From positions 43,546,848 to 43,610,847 of the forward strand of contig JAVMKO010000010.1 in the NCBI GenBank assembly GCA_032164245.1: a stretch of 64,000 nt of DNA, written 5' to 3'. This stretch comes from Sternotherus odoratus. Lineage: Eukaryota > Chordata > Testudines > Kinosternidae. The notes under the pieces are model-generated. The model worked only from the letters and a program-made list of their open reading frames with translations, was not told the DNA's origin and ran no database searches. Positions 11,367 to 22,685 of the stretch are shown here, one piece after another; within the stretch, counting starts at the first letter, position 1; each line of letters opens with the position of its first letter. The translations under genes were made by a program, and so were the position numbers.

Positions 11367-11429
11367 CTTCAGCCCTGGAACCTCTGCCAGATGGCGGCAG
11401 GTACTTCCTAGCAGGGCGACGTTTGCAAT
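11367..11429 (-). CDS. Short exon: basic linker between NDPK-like modules 3 and 4
   Basis: 63 nt (2 nt, 20 codons, 1 nt) between acceptor CCTTTTACAG and donor GAAG|GTAAGA. The frame that keeps phase on both sides reads CKRRPARKYLPPSGRGSRAE, strongly basic and Gly/Pro-rich, so probably a flexible linker or a binding patch. A second open frame (IANVALLG...) is more hydrophobic but conflicts with the phase of the neighbours. Short length makes this less secure than the other exons, although the donor and acceptor are both good. Confidence 0.68.
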
Positions 11430-12120
11430 CTGTAAAAGGAAAGAGATGTGCTTTTTATGACTAATCCTAGTGTGACGGTCACGACTGCTTGTTGAGATCA
11501 GGATTGTAACTATATGTACCATGGCAATAGGAGTGGGCTTTAAACAGCTGCAAACCACCCAAGGGAAGAATTGTTTTTCAGAATAAAGACCCCCGATGGG
11601 GAAAACAACAGGAGGAAAGAATTCAGAGTGACCCTGTAAAAGAGTTCCTGCTGGCTGCTGGAGTCATGGTTAATAGCAGTATGTGTACTGCCTTTTTACC
11701 ACTGACAATGGCCTATCTGGGCAAACTGGCATTGTAACTACTACCTTTCTGTGCAAGCTGAGCTCACAGCCCTGCGTGAATCTTTCTTGCACCAGGACTT
11801 TAAGACAGGTCAGTGCCATATACACTGTTTTGGGGAGATCTAACTTTGAGATGCTGGCTTCCACTCCTTTACTGAAGACCCCCTTTTCTTGCTCCTCCAC
11901 TCTGAACACAACACCCAAATAGTTCATTTTCAGATCACCACCACAACATGTGCCTATACTTTCTGACACCAACACAACTCACACCTGCTATTCTATTAGG
12001 CGACACTATTGTTCTGCACTACATCAGCACTGTGCATCTGACAGGAGCATATAAGCTTGAGTGGGCAGCAACGCAGATGTGCAGAAACAGGAAGAAATAG
12101 AGGGTTATTATAATTCATAA

Positions 12121-12210
12121 TGTCAAGAATCAGAGAGGTAGCTGTGTTAGTGTGGAATAGCAGAAGTGACAAAGAGTCTTTAAGGTGCCACAGGACTCTT
12201 TGTCACTTCG
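12121..12210. mobile_element. Short palindromic Penelope-like tail insertion with 12-bp target duplication
   Basis: A 90-bp insertion made of two inverted tail ends: GAAGTGACAAAGAGTC is mirrored by GACTCTTTGTCACTTC. It is flanked by a perfect 12-bp duplication TATAATTCATAA at 12109-12120 and 12211-12222. Both hammerhead-like regions have been lost. The clean duplication shows the inverted pair arrived as one unit. Confidence 0.78.
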
Positions 12211-12989
12211 TATAATTCATAAGTAATTTATAATGAGTTTATGGAACTCTGACACCTTCTCATTCAATACACACAGTTATCATGTGCTCATCTCTGGGTA
12301 CCCAGAAAGTGGCATGGGATGTTATAGCATATGTGCATTATCGATTATTTATCCTTTGGTGCTGGGAGTCAGGATTTCTTAAGTGACATGCTGATGGATT
12401 TCATATTAGAGGTAACAGCAAGCTCCAGGTTTTGCTATTCCAAGGCATCAAATCTGAATAACACCACAGTTTGCAAAGTGATTTGGCTTAAGCAGGTTTG
12501 GCTGCACATTCCTTTCTATGGAAGGAAACCAGCAAGTTTACTACACAGATGCGTTAGTGGCAGCATGTATCATTCATGTTTGGGGAGCTTTTGCCAACAG
12601 TGCCATCCATTTTCCATGAGCTGCTTTTCCTTTTGCTCAGAACAAAATCCTAAACAAAGGCTTCAGTGCATCACTGAGTTAGTCCCTAAGGAGTCTCTCT
12701 GTATAGGTAAACCAGGCTCTGGACTGTATGTCTGTCACTTTACATGTTGTCAAACCCTATCGAGGGAGTTATGGAATTGATGGCTACCATGTGTTCTGTC
12801 ATGTGTCTCATGGTGATCAATCATTTGAGATTGGAGAGGATCCACGTGATTTTATGAGATCACATGGATCCTTACAACTCTAAGGTATGGAAGCTTGTCT
12901 AAGGAGTGTGGGAGTGGTCAGAACAAATGACTGGTTGTCATGATTCCTAGATTCTATTCCTGGCTTTGTTACTGTAAGCCCTTCAGCCT

Positions 12990-13135
12990 ACCATTTAGGC
13001 TCTCTGCATCTCCATGTCTGCGCATATAAACATGCAAAATGACTATAATACTATTTACTTAGCTCACGGGGTATTGTAAGGGCTACTTAGTTGTATAAAG
13101 TGCTTTGAGATCCTCGGATAAAAGGTGCAACGGGG
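12990..13135 (+). mobile_element. MIR 3' half fragment
   Basis: It carries a decayed TCTGCATCTCCATGTCTG core and the 3' box AAAGTGCTTTGAGATCCTCG, the same end as the copy at 19550-19745. Confidence 0.5.
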
Positions 13136-13404
13136 GTGCAAAGTTGTGTTAGACTATTAGGGCCAAAACCTACCTCCATGTTCACCCATATGGCTCCCAG
13201 TGACTTTACTGGAGCCCCGCACATGCACCCAAGTGCAGAATTTGATCCTGAATTAATTTCATTTAAAGTGTTTCTTATCCTGCTTGACAGGAACCCACAA
13301 CAAAAAGGCTCCTTTGTCTGTGCTCAGTAAGTTGCCCCTGGCCTGCCAAACTGCAAATCCTGTTAACAGTGAGAACACAACTCATAAGCGATCTCTCTCC
13401 TGCC

Positions 13405-13540
13405 ATCCATCACCCCCCTCTGACAGACAGAGGCTAGGGACACCATTCATTACCCATCCCGGCTAATAGCCATTTATGGACTTAGCCTCCATGAATTTAT
13501 CCAGCTCTCTTTTAAACCCTGTTATAGTCCTAGCCTTCAC
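13405..13540 (-). mobile_element. CR1 LINE 3' region fragment
   Basis: Contains the strings CTGACAGACAGAGGCTAGGG, AATAGCCATTTATGGACTTA and TTTAAACCCTGTTATAGTC, characteristic of CR1 3' sequence read on the opposite strand. It stops about 7 bp from the splice donor of the exon at 13547, so it marks the intron side of that junction. Confidence 0.75.
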
Positions 13541-13546
13541 TCCTAC

Positions 13547-13873
13547 CAGATATGAACTCTTTCTCGGTGAAGAAGAGGACTGCCTGCCTGAAGGCCATCT
13601 CTGGGGTCAAGGCCATCACTCTCTTAATGTCACTGGTGTTAGTGCTTGGCTTGTCTCCCAGCAGCGTCAGCTTCTTCAGGGTCTCAGCAAGAACCCCAAA
13701 GGCATTGACCCTCCGCAGCACACAGATGAGAGCTGGGCTGGACATCAGCATATTGATGCTTCCTTGCCAGGAGGTATCTCCCACCTCGAAAGGGGTTACT
13801 TCTTTGGCCTGACTCAGAGTGAGATGGGGCAACCACTTGAGGCTCAGAAGCTCAAACCCTGGGTCAAGTCCTT
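13547..13873 (-). CDS. Exon: bulk of NDPK-like module 3
   Basis: 327 nt (2 nt, 108 codons, 1 nt), the longest exon seen, between acceptor CTTTTCTTGCAG and donor TCTG|GTAGGA. GFELLSLKWLPHLTLSQAKE matches NDPK strand 2 and the following helix. SWQGSINMLMSSPALICVLR matches FF..LV.YMTSGPVVAMVL, and RVNAFGVLAETLKKL matches the NAV helix. The end, MAFRQAVLFFTEKEF, fits the terminal E..FFF..E segment, but the catalytic-His stretch is replaced by MALTPEM, so this module should be catalytically dead. A CR1 fragment ends about 7 bp beyond the donor. Confidence 0.88.
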
Positions 13874-14689
13874 CTGCAAGAAAAGAGAAATCTGTTCATT
13901 ACTAATTGGCAGCTTGTGTTTCCTAGAGGCTGTTCTCTGCTAGTGTCTTACATTCACATTGGTCTTACGATCTCCACTAGCATACAAATTTGTTCGGTCT
14001 CCACTGTCCCTCCCATCCACCAGCAAGTGCGATGCAGCGTTTGGACTCACACTGAGCTAAAACTTAATGTATTCAAACAATACAACTTCTCGGAAGTTAA
14101 ATGGCTAACAATTAGAGCAAGGTATGGGCTACCTAGGAAATGTGCCACATCAGCAGAGATGCCTGGAGATCAAGTGCTGCTGTCTGATTAAAGAAAGGTG
14201 TTAATGTAGAGCAGGTGAAAGGGATATGTTGGGAACACAATGATATTTAAGTGCTTTGCCGCAGCATAGTATATAATCATAGATACTGTAACGGCTCTGA
14301 TAATACTTCATTTTAAGGGATATTAATTATAGTAATAAACTCCATTGTAACATTGACTTGTCACTAGAATAACTTAACCATTGTTATGTTTGCAAACTAG
14401 GCTTGTTTCCTGTGTAGCAAGATGTTTGGAGGTTCAAGACATAATTGTATGTCGCTGAGGTAACTATGGGCTAGATTCAGGAACCCTTTCATGCAGTGAG
14501 TAGTATCATATTCTGCAAGTATGCCCATTGGTTTCAAGTCTACTCTCGGAGTAGGGTGCTACTCAGTGGGATGCAGGCTGTAAGACTCTGGCCCTATGTT
14601 AAGGAGTACTCTGTTTTCTACTTCATAACAATTTCTGCACAATTAGTGCCAATTAATAAAATAAAATAATCATAGTATTTTGCTCTGAT

Positions 14690-14885
14690 ATAGCACTTTT
14701 TAGGCATACATTTGAAAGCACTTTACAAAGGAGGTCAGTGTCATTATCTCCATTGTACCAATGGGAAAACTGAGGCACAAGCAATGAAGTAACATGCCCA
14801 TGCTCACACAGGAGGCTGGAGGCTGAGCTAGAGTAGAACTCAGGTCTCCTGACTCCCCTGTTCTGTTCCCTATCCATAGAACCAT
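14690..14885 (-). mobile_element. MIR-type CORE-SINE
   Basis: On this strand the MIR reads in reverse: AAGCACTTTACAAAGGAGG, ATGGGAAAACTGAGGCACA, then ACTCAGGTCTCCTGACTCCC. A dispersed old copy within the intron between 13873 and 15587. Confidence 0.68.
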
Positions 14886-15079
14886 CCTGCCTCCTAAATA
14901 TGAGGGCTGGGCAAACTGGCTCAGATTACATATATGAGCTAGCCTGAACCTTTGCACATCCTTGAACTGATTCAAAACCCATTGCCATCAAATGATGCCC
15001 ATTTGGGTCAAGATCACTCACTAACATTCATAGACTCTTTAGGGAGATAAATACATATATCTATCTACCTAACAGAGCC

Positions 15080-15482
15080 TGGGACAGAGTGTTAGGAGAT
15101 AGCAGGTGAGGCAGCACTCTGATCACTTAGGCATCAATCAGCTTCCCTGAAAAAGCCTGACCAGGGAGGTGCAAGCTGGTTTAGCTGCTCAGGCTGGAAG
15201 AGCTAATTAGTCCAGCAGTGGAGGCTATAAGAAGGATATAGGAAGGACATACTTGGGGATAGAGTAACCAGGGCTAGCTGAGCCCAGTGCATGCAGAGCT
15301 TTTGAGGAAGGGAGACTCCTATTCCTCCCTAGCCCTGTGGAAAGGGCTAAATGCAGAGAAGTGCTGTATATAATATCACTGCATTAGTGTCTGTGATGGG
15401 AATGTAAATAAATCACTCAGTGGAGAGAGTCTGAGAGGTTCTTTGGGGGCATCTAAGGATGGGGAGAGTGGGCCCTGTTACA
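15080..15482 (+). mobile_element. Candidate solo LTR
   Basis: It starts TGGGACAGAG and ends CCCTGTTACA, carries AATAAA near 15409 and a GGATATAGG box upstream. Flanks are GAGCC (left) and GGGCC (right), a 4-of-5 match for a target duplication. No coding sequence. It sits just upstream (in plus coordinates, left) of the exon at 15587. Confidence 0.48.
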
Positions 15483-15586
15483 GGGCCCCTTTTGCCCCTT
15501 TTCCTAAATGAACCTGCTAGTTAAGAATAGCTGGATAGAATTTAGCTGTCCAAGGGCTACAAACCTTCCCCAAGAGCCGGAATCAC

Positions 15587-15763
15587 CTGGGTTTGGAGGT
15601 TGCTTCTGGAGGCCAGGATGAAGGATTTGGCAGAGAAGATGGCCAGAACCCTTTATGGTTTCCTTTCCAATCAGTGTCAGGATGACAACTTGTTCCATTT
15701 CAGGATCCGAGGCGTAGGTTCGATGACATAAAAGATCCAGAGGAGCATTACACGAGTCTGGCA
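15587..15763 (-). CDS. Exon: start of NDPK-like module 3
   Basis: 177 nt (2 nt, 58 codons, 1 nt) between acceptor CTCAGTGCAG and donor CCCAG|GTGATT. Of two adjacent AG sites only the inner keeps the frame open: the outer one runs into TGA. The peptide starts PDSCNAPLDLLCHRTYASDP. It then carries MEQVVILTLIGKETIKGSGH, an NDPK-type strand 1 that keeps a Lys near the usual IKPD position, and LLCQILHPGL, which fits helix 1. It joins the exon at 13873 in phase as Glu. Confidence 0.84.
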
Positions 15764-15769
15764 CTGCAC

Positions 15770-17125
15770 TGAGATTGCCTCCTGCTCAGGAAGAAGATCA
15801 AAACAACAAACCTAGTTATCCAAGGTAACAAACTTCCCTTTTCTCTTAATGTGGAGGGACTGACTCATCCTCCAGAGAACAACAGAGCATGCTTCTTCCC
15901 AGATACAAAAGTAGGATGTAGGCAAGTGTCTGGTGACTGAGTATCAACTTGGCCTAATGCGAGGGCTTATCTGCAAAATGTGAGGAGGTTTTGTTTCCAA
16001 CAGTGAATCGTTCTCCAGCCCTAAAATCATCAGAGCTAGAAAATCTGGATTGTGTTTTTAACTGTCTAGATATTTATATTTGGTTAGGTCAGTGTCTTTT
16101 CTCTTTTAAAAATATCAGTGTCTAACAGTGAGCAGAAATCACCTGGTTCATCACATCACAAGGAAGACAAAACTCAATTCAGAGCAATGATGCAGGCTGC
16201 AGTAAACCGACTTCAGGTTACTCAGTAGTTCCGTAGCACAGAACACGTTTCCCATGCTTCAGCTAGGCATGACCAGGACGTGGATGACAGTCAGAAATCC
16301 CTTGAAAGGAACTTTGCTGCATTCCACTCCTATCACTATTCAGTTCTTAAACCCAATTGTTAAACAACTAGGACCAATGTTGGTTTATCAGTTGCTACTG
16401 GCACCAAGAGGCCAATTACAGCAATTAGGGATTTCAGCCCAGATCTCAAAGCCTTTGAGTTCAATGGGAGACAGGGACCTAAGTATCTTTGAGGATCTGG
16501 CCCTTCATGTCTGCAAATTGGATTCAGAATCTCCTTTCAGAATTCTTCTGAGTGGACAGTGGGTTGGTCCTGAAGCCCCTGTACTCCAGCAAAACACTTA
16601 CTGAGTTCAATTGGAAGGACCAAACAAAGATTCCAGGATCTGTCTTAAGATTTGATTTTGATCACCATACCCTTCACTTTCATACCAGTCTATTATCCTC
16701 CCTAGCCTAATGCTATTTAGAAATGGAATCCCCAGGAAAAATGTGCATTTTTCTCTTCTTTATACTACTTATTAAGATTTTACAGGCCACAATATGAGAT
16801 AAATTCTGATTGATAAAACACACCTATTTTTTACTAGGGGAGCTTTTTGACTCCCTAAAGCCAATGTATATGACCTAATTTCTGGTACCCAGTACAAGTA
16901 AGGGTAACACCTTACTCCACTAGTTATCTCATTGGAGTCACTAACCAGCATTAGGAAAAGGTCTCAGAGTACAGTACTAAATATGTTATTATTGACAATG
17001 AACCAAATCCTGAGGTTCTTCCTCAGGAAAATTCCCAGTAAAGACTCTAGGATCTGGCCCTATAATAGGCAGACCTTAGGATCTCGCTCTGTAATCAGCA
17101 GAATCTTAGATTTTCCATCACTCTG
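15770..17125. other. Intronic sequence, old repeat module only
   Basis: Intron between exons at 17132 and 15763. A module near 16430-16505 ending in GATCTGGCCC is shared with several other places in the window. No gene recognised. Confidence 0.4.
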
Positions 17126-17131
17126 ACATAC

Positions 17132-17263
17132 CCAGTGTCTGCAACAAGCTGTCAGTATAGGGAGCCACGTGAATACACAATGCAGATTCCAGTTCAGCAC
17201 TGGGAGGCAGGTTGCTTCGTACCTCTCCAAGGAAGCCTTGTTCTGTCAGTTCATTCATCAGCC
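17132..17263 (-). CDS. Exon: end of NDPK-like module 2
   Basis: 132 nt (2 nt, 43 codons, 1 nt) between acceptor CTGTTCCTAG and donor CTGG|GTATGT. The peptide includes LMNELTEQGFLGEVRSNLPP and ESALCIHVAPYTDSLLQTL. IHVAPYTDS sits where NDPKs have NAVHGSDS. A histidine is present there but the spacing to the Asp-Ser differs, so a phosphotransfer function is unlikely. Only one frame is open with both neighbours in phase. A closer donor-like GAG|GTACGA occurs inside but would shorten the module and break phase. Confidence 0.8.
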
Positions 17264-18659
17264 CTAGGAACAGAACAATAGATTATGTACAAAATATCAC
17301 ACACAGCTATTTACGGTGCAGTCTGTCCAAGCAAGACTCAGTGGGAATGTGCGCCATCCTGCCATCTATCCTTGGGTCATATTTCCAGGCTCCTATTATG
17401 GAGATATTAATATGGGTCATGGCGAGTTCACCCAAGAAATATAAAACACAGTCTTGCAGCCTTGCCAGCATGGAAAGCCACATTCATTTACAGCATGATT
17501 AAGTAGCTGCTGGAAAAGGCTGGCTTGGCCATTACTTTTCTTAGAAAGACCCTTAGCCTTGCGGCCAACTTCCTAGCATTCTCAATTGACGCTGACCCCA
17601 TGTTATGAAAAGAAAGCACTCCAAAGAGAATGGACGAGTCTCTGTGTTCTGTTTCAGCCCTGATTGTCATTTGCTGTCTTAGACTAACTAGGATATATCA
17701 TCAGGCATGGATGGGTTCTAGGAGTAGGACCCTAGTTGGCATGCCTTAGAAAGGGGATTAGTATTGGAGAAGGAAAGGATCATTCCTTAGCAACACTGGA
17801 CTTCTTCGTGGGGTCCTTGTAGCCAGCTTGGCATTTCCTGGAGACCAAATGAAAGCTTATTGGACAAAAACATCAGCTTTTCCATGGGTGGCTCAGGAAT
17901 AAGCCACCAGTCCGGGTCAACTTAGAAGCCATGAAGGGTAGCAGGCGTGAGGTTCTGCGGGAGATGGAAGGTAGGCCCACGAGGAGGTTGATGCCTTTAC
18001 ACAGCTAACCAGCAGCTATGATAAGGCTGGATGCATTATCACATAGACCCCATGGAGATAAACACCACAGGAAGCACCATCTCAGAAGGCCAGACTGACA
18101 GCTTCCCTCATGGCCTCTGATTGGTCCAGGCACCCTAATTAAGACCAAGAGAAGTTCCAGGAAGTAACATGCAACTAGGTGGATTCCCCAGCCAGCTATA
18201 GTGATGGACCTACCTCTTGTCTCACTCCCAAACTCCGACCCTGACTCGGACCCCAGGCTTCTGCCCTTGAACTCCAAGTGCGATCCCACCTCCTGGCTTC
18301 GGGACTTGAACTCTGCCTCACACTTGGACTTTGGTATTTAGACTCTGACATGGGTTTTTGACCCCCAGCTTTGGCGTCTGACCCTCAACTCAAGCTCTCA
18401 GAGTCAGAAACCAGCCCTGCCATAGGACTGATCCTTCAAGCCTCAGTTGTGACAGCAGGGAAGAAATGTTTGCAACGTTGGTCTAAGGATTGTGATCAAG
18501 TCTAGATGTTTCTTTAAAAGAACTGGTCTAGTTCAAACAGGAATTGTTTCAGGGAAGTTCTCTGCCTTGGGCTATGCAGGAGGTCAGTTGAGAAAATCAG
18601 CCTTGACAGCAGCCTTCAGTTACTTGAAGAGGGATTCCAAAGAGGATGGCGCTCGGCTG

Positions 18660-18915
18660 TGGTGGCAGATAACAGAACAAGGAGCAATGATATAAGTTGG
18701 ATATTAGAAAAAACTATTTCACTAAGAGCGGTGAAGCACTGGAATGGGTTACCTAGAGAGGTGGTGGAATCTCCATCCTTAGAGGTTTTTAAGGTCCGGC
18801 TTGACAAAGCCCTGGCAGGATGATTTAGTTGGGGCTGGTCCTGCTTTGAGCAGGTGGTTGGATTAGATGACCTCCTGAGACCTCTTCCAACCCTAATCTT
18901 CTATGATTCTATGAT
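18660..18915 (+). mobile_element. CR1 LINE 3' end
   Basis: Typical CR1 3' end: GGTGAAGCACTGGAATGGGT, GTGGTGGAATCTCCATCCTT, GAGGTTTTTAAGGTC, ending TTCTATGATTCTATGA. The same end occurs at 50451-50736, with a few substitutions and small indels between copies. Confidence 0.9.
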
Positions 18916-19549
18916 CACAATGATCCCTTTTGGACTTAAAATCTATGAATTTTTGAGTGGCAATCTTTTGCCTTTCCAAAGTTTTCCTTTTGCCAGTTTC
19001 TGCTTGGATATATTAAAACACTGTAAACATAGTACATATTTTCAGTGACCTCCTCAAAGGGAACTATTTGCTCAAATTCCCTTAGAAAGACCAGGAACCA
19101 CATTTCTTTAATGAGTAACTTTTCTAAGGAATTTAGGCAGAAAATGATTCGATGCTGTAATTAGTCTGCCATGATTAATCAGTCATGCCTGGGCATGTTT
19201 TCAGGGAGTGTGTGTGATACTCACTGGAGAAAAGGGAAAGAACCTTTTGTGTTATCAAATCATCCTAAACCTCTAAATGTCTTTCCCGTTGTAACATCTG
19301 TGATTTATAGTTTTCCATTTTCAAGCATTATACCGTGCATGCTAGAAAAGCAAGGCACTAATGAGCGGAAGAATTTTCAAATTGGGGTAGTTAGTGAGAG
19401 GACACTGTAAAGCACCCAAACCCCAAAGAATACACGTACAAGGTCTAATCCTGCAGCGAAAAGGGAGTTTGGCACAAGTGTGGGCTGGATGTCTAGAGGA
19501 TCATTATAGTACCCTAAAGAAGCAGTGAAGAATGGACACTGTCATTGAA

Positions 19550-19745
19550 ACACTAGACTAAGTCAGGAGAACTGGGTTCTATTCCCAGACTTATTGTATG
19601 ATCGTGCCCAAGTCAGTTAGCTGCTCTCTGCCTCAGTTTCCCCATTTGTTAAATAGGGATAGTAATGCTTTCTCTGAGGTTTAATTTGTGTTTGTAAACT
19701 ACTTTGAGATCCTCGGGTGGATAATGCTAGAGAAGGATACAGAGA
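19550..19745 (+). mobile_element. MIR-type CORE-SINE
   Basis: Contains GGTTCTATTCCCAGACTTA, TGCCTCAGTTTCCCCATTTG and the 3' box TACTTTGAGATCCTCGG. Confidence 0.72.
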
Positions 19746-20067
19746 GAAGTTATTATTTGCCACATGGAAACTCAATTAACTGGCTTCCAGGGTCCTGCCT
19801 TAAAAGAAATTGAAAAGTTAATAAGGATAGAGACAAGTAAAGAACTTGCTGTGCACTGGACAAAGAGCCCGTCCTGATAGCCTGAGCACTCAAAAACAAA
19901 GTGCCAGCTCCTCAGCTAGCATAAATCAGCATAGATGCAATGAAGGCAATGGAGCTACACTGACTGACATCAGTTGAAGATCTGGCCCAAAGCATATGCC
20001 TTTCACTACAAACGTATACAAAGAAATACTTATGTGCTAGGAAACATGATTTTTTAAAGATAGGTAC

Positions 20068-20782
20068 TGTGGCGGGGTGACCACCCGCCCCCTACCAGAA
20101 GGGGCTTGGAAAAGCCCCAAAAGGGGTTTGAAGCTGGGAGCCAGCAGGCTTTTCAGGCCTGATTGGGCATGAGGCCCAGCTGGGCGGCCACGCCCCAAAC
20201 ACTCCCAGCCAGGATATAAGGGCTGGGAGGCTGAGAGGGGAAACAGTCTCCTCTGCATTCAGAGGGAGACAGGCCTAGCTGCAGGAGCTGAGCCAGGTAC
20301 CTGGGGTAGGGCAGAGCTGGGGCGGGGCAGGGCAGGGCAGAAGGAGCTGGGTGGGCTCTAGCCATGAGCCCCAGGCCTCCGGGCCTGATACAAGGTCCGA
20401 CCCAGAACTACCAGGGTTGCAGGGGGCAGCCTAGGGCTGGAGATAGCAGCAGCAGGCCAACCCTCCTTGCCTGTGATGAGAAGCCATGATACTGGAGTCC
20501 GCCCCAGTGAGCGGGGGCAAGTGGTGACTGGCAGTGGCACACTCTGAGGCGAGGTGGGGATAGGGGGTAGAGGGTTCCCCTGGGGAGGGGAGACCCTCAC
20601 ACCAAAGGGGGTACTGCAGGGTTGCAGCACCCACAGTTGGGGGGCACCGGGGTCCGGGAGGGACACGGGGCCAGCAAAGGAGCGGGGCATCAACCTGCGG
20701 AGGGCGCTCTGGACGCTGAAGGAGCTGATTCCCCAGACGACCAGCGGGAGGCGCCGTGGGGGTGAGTGGTGACCCCGTTACA
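20068..20782 (+). mobile_element. Solo retroviral LTR with 5-bp target duplication
   Basis: A 715-bp GC-rich block begins TGTGGCGGGG and ends CCCGTTACA, flanked by a perfect 5-bp duplication GGTAC (20063-20067 and 20783-20787). GGATATAAGGGC near 20213 is a likely TATA region. No internal viral genes flank it, so it is a solo LTR left by recombination. A truncated inverted relative lies at 47992-48281. Its many open frames are compositional. Confidence 0.8.
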
Positions 20783-21129
20783 GGTACCTAGAGTTAAGCT
20801 ATGTCTACACTTAAACTGCCACAGTGGCACCGCTGCACTGCTACACGCTTCAGTGTAGACACTCACTACAGTGACCGGAAGGGTTCTCTCTAGTCCATCT
20901 TCCCCAACAGGCAGTAGCTAGAAGGATTTGGCCAAGGATTCTCTCCTGCTGTTTGGTCATGGGGCATCTTTCTAGCTACTTATATGGCCCCATCACTATT
21001 CTATTTTATGTAAGTTATACCACGCTCATCACCATGCTACCTGAGCACCTTCAGTCATACATTAAGCAACATGATTAATATCATAGGGAGAAGCCTATGC
21101 TAAGTCAGGAGAACTGGGTTTGGAATTTT

Positions 21130-21290
21130 TTACAACAGATACATGTTGCTTTGTGGTTATACTGGAGAAGGCAAAGGCAAAGAAATGCACTTGGAGCAGA
21201 AGCTGTGCGATGGTCCTTACTTGGGGGAGTTCATTCCACAGTCTGGGGCTGGCCTCCGAAAATGCTCTGTCAGCAGAGTAACTGATACCC
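21130..21290 (-). mobile_element. L2-like LINE ORF2 C-terminal fragment
   Basis: The minus-strand frame reads ADRAFSEASPRLWNELPQV, close to the AFS.AAPRLWNSLP motif at the end of L2/CR1-clade reverse transcriptase proteins. The rest is decayed and not functional. Confidence 0.5.
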
Positions 21291-21729
21291 TCCCAAGGAT
21301 TTAAAACTAGAAAAACAATAACAATCTCCCTCTTTCTTCTCAGCCTGTAGACGGAGCACCAGGCATTGGTGTTTGAAGGTGGCCATGTGTGTGACGAATT
21401 GGGATGTGTACCCGTGTGAAGACCTTGCTGAGGGAAAGCTAAGTCAAAGAGACATGTTTTGAATATACTGAGGTTCCTCAGCCTCACCCCTTGCAGAGCT
21501 GTTGTCCAGGTCTAGATCGAGTGCAAGTTCTAGCTCCTATTCTCCCAATTTCTTAAAAGTTTAATTGTTCCATAGCTAGATAGATGTGGGACAACATGGT
21601 CACAAGGGGAGAGTTCTCTCTTGTGGAGCTAAGGCCAATCCCTTGGAGGCCTTTGAATATCAGGATAGAGACTCTGAATTGGACTCTGCGTGCCACTGCA
21701 GAGAGCCAGAGCAGTAGGTTGCTTAGCTG

Positions 21730-22130
21730 CATTGCTGAGATTTAAGAAGCTCAATCTGTTTAGCTTATCAAAAAGAAAATTGAGAGGTGACTTGATGACA
21801 CTGTATCAGTACCTTCAAGGGAAGAAAAAACCAGGTAATAACAGGCTCTGAAACTTAATGCAGAAGGCCGTAATAAGAGCCAATGGCTGGAAGTTAAAAC
21901 CAGACAAATTCAAATTAGAAACAAGGTACATATTTTTAACAATGAGGTGATTAACCACTGGAACAAACAGCCGAGGGAAATGGTGGATTCTCTAACTCTT
22001 GCAGTCTTCAGCTAAAGACTGGATGCCTTCCTGGAAGAGATGCTTTAATCGAACACCAGTTATGAGGGTAAAAACTGGTTGAAATCTTCTGCCCTGTGTT
22101 ATACAGACTAGATGAACTAATAATCTCTCC
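21730..22130 (+). mobile_element. Old CR1 LINE 3' fragment
   Basis: Diverged CR1 3' region: TTGAGAGGTGACTTGATGAC, GGCTGGAAGTTAAAACCAGA, CAATGAGGTGATTAACCACTGG, then CTAGATGAACTAATAATC. It lacks the ATTCTATG tail. Confidence 0.62.
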
Positions 22131-22561
22131 TTTCCTTAAAATATGAATTCCTAGGTATAGAATGAGTTGAAATAAACAAGCCTGGCAGTCACAAATAGGT
22201 GGATCACAGGAGCGGGATCTGAATCCAATAGGAGGAGGGACTGTCTTCTGGCACAGTTGCAGATGGATACTTTTGGCCACCCTGGTTACCTGGGCAATGA
22301 GGAGTCCAAAGACTGAAGGCTAAAGACCAAATTACTGCATAACTTGATTATCTGCTACACGGAATGTGGATCTAATGGTGGTGGCTGATTCATATATGAC
22401 CCTGGTGATGCATCCAAATTAGGGAAAGCTAAAATCAGGTCCGGATATTTTGAAGGGGTTTGACTGCAACATGATGCTGTTAAATGAAGCTTTCCAGTCC
22501 GAGTGGTGCATGCCCAAATACCAGCACTCTTCACTGAGGAACCTGGAAAGAGTGGCATTAC

Positions 22562-22685
22562 CTTTCACCAATGCAGGAACATGATGGCCAGCATTCTCCT
22601 TTCTCAACAGTAAAATCAGACAGTGCAAGCGTGGCTCAGCAGGAAGTTCTTCTGTTGAGGATCTCCTATCAGGGGGACTTGAAGT
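22562..22685 (-). CDS. Exon: middle of NDPK-like module 2
   Basis: 124 nt (41 codons plus 1 nt) between acceptor TTGCCCTAACAAG and donor AAAG|GTAATG. A second AG sits 20 bases inside the block, but only the outer one keeps phase with the preceding exon. After a Ser/Pro-rich start (TSSPPDRRSSTEE) the peptide LHCLILLLRKENAGHHVPAL resembles the NDPK strand and helix that read VAMVLEGENAV...R. The exon leaves in phase 1 and joins the exon at 17263 as Gly. The assignment to module 2 is by order and pattern. Confidence 0.76.

Noticed and set aside
20037..20772. Several frames within the 20-kb GC-rich block
   Set aside because: They lie inside a solo LTR with a perfect target duplication.
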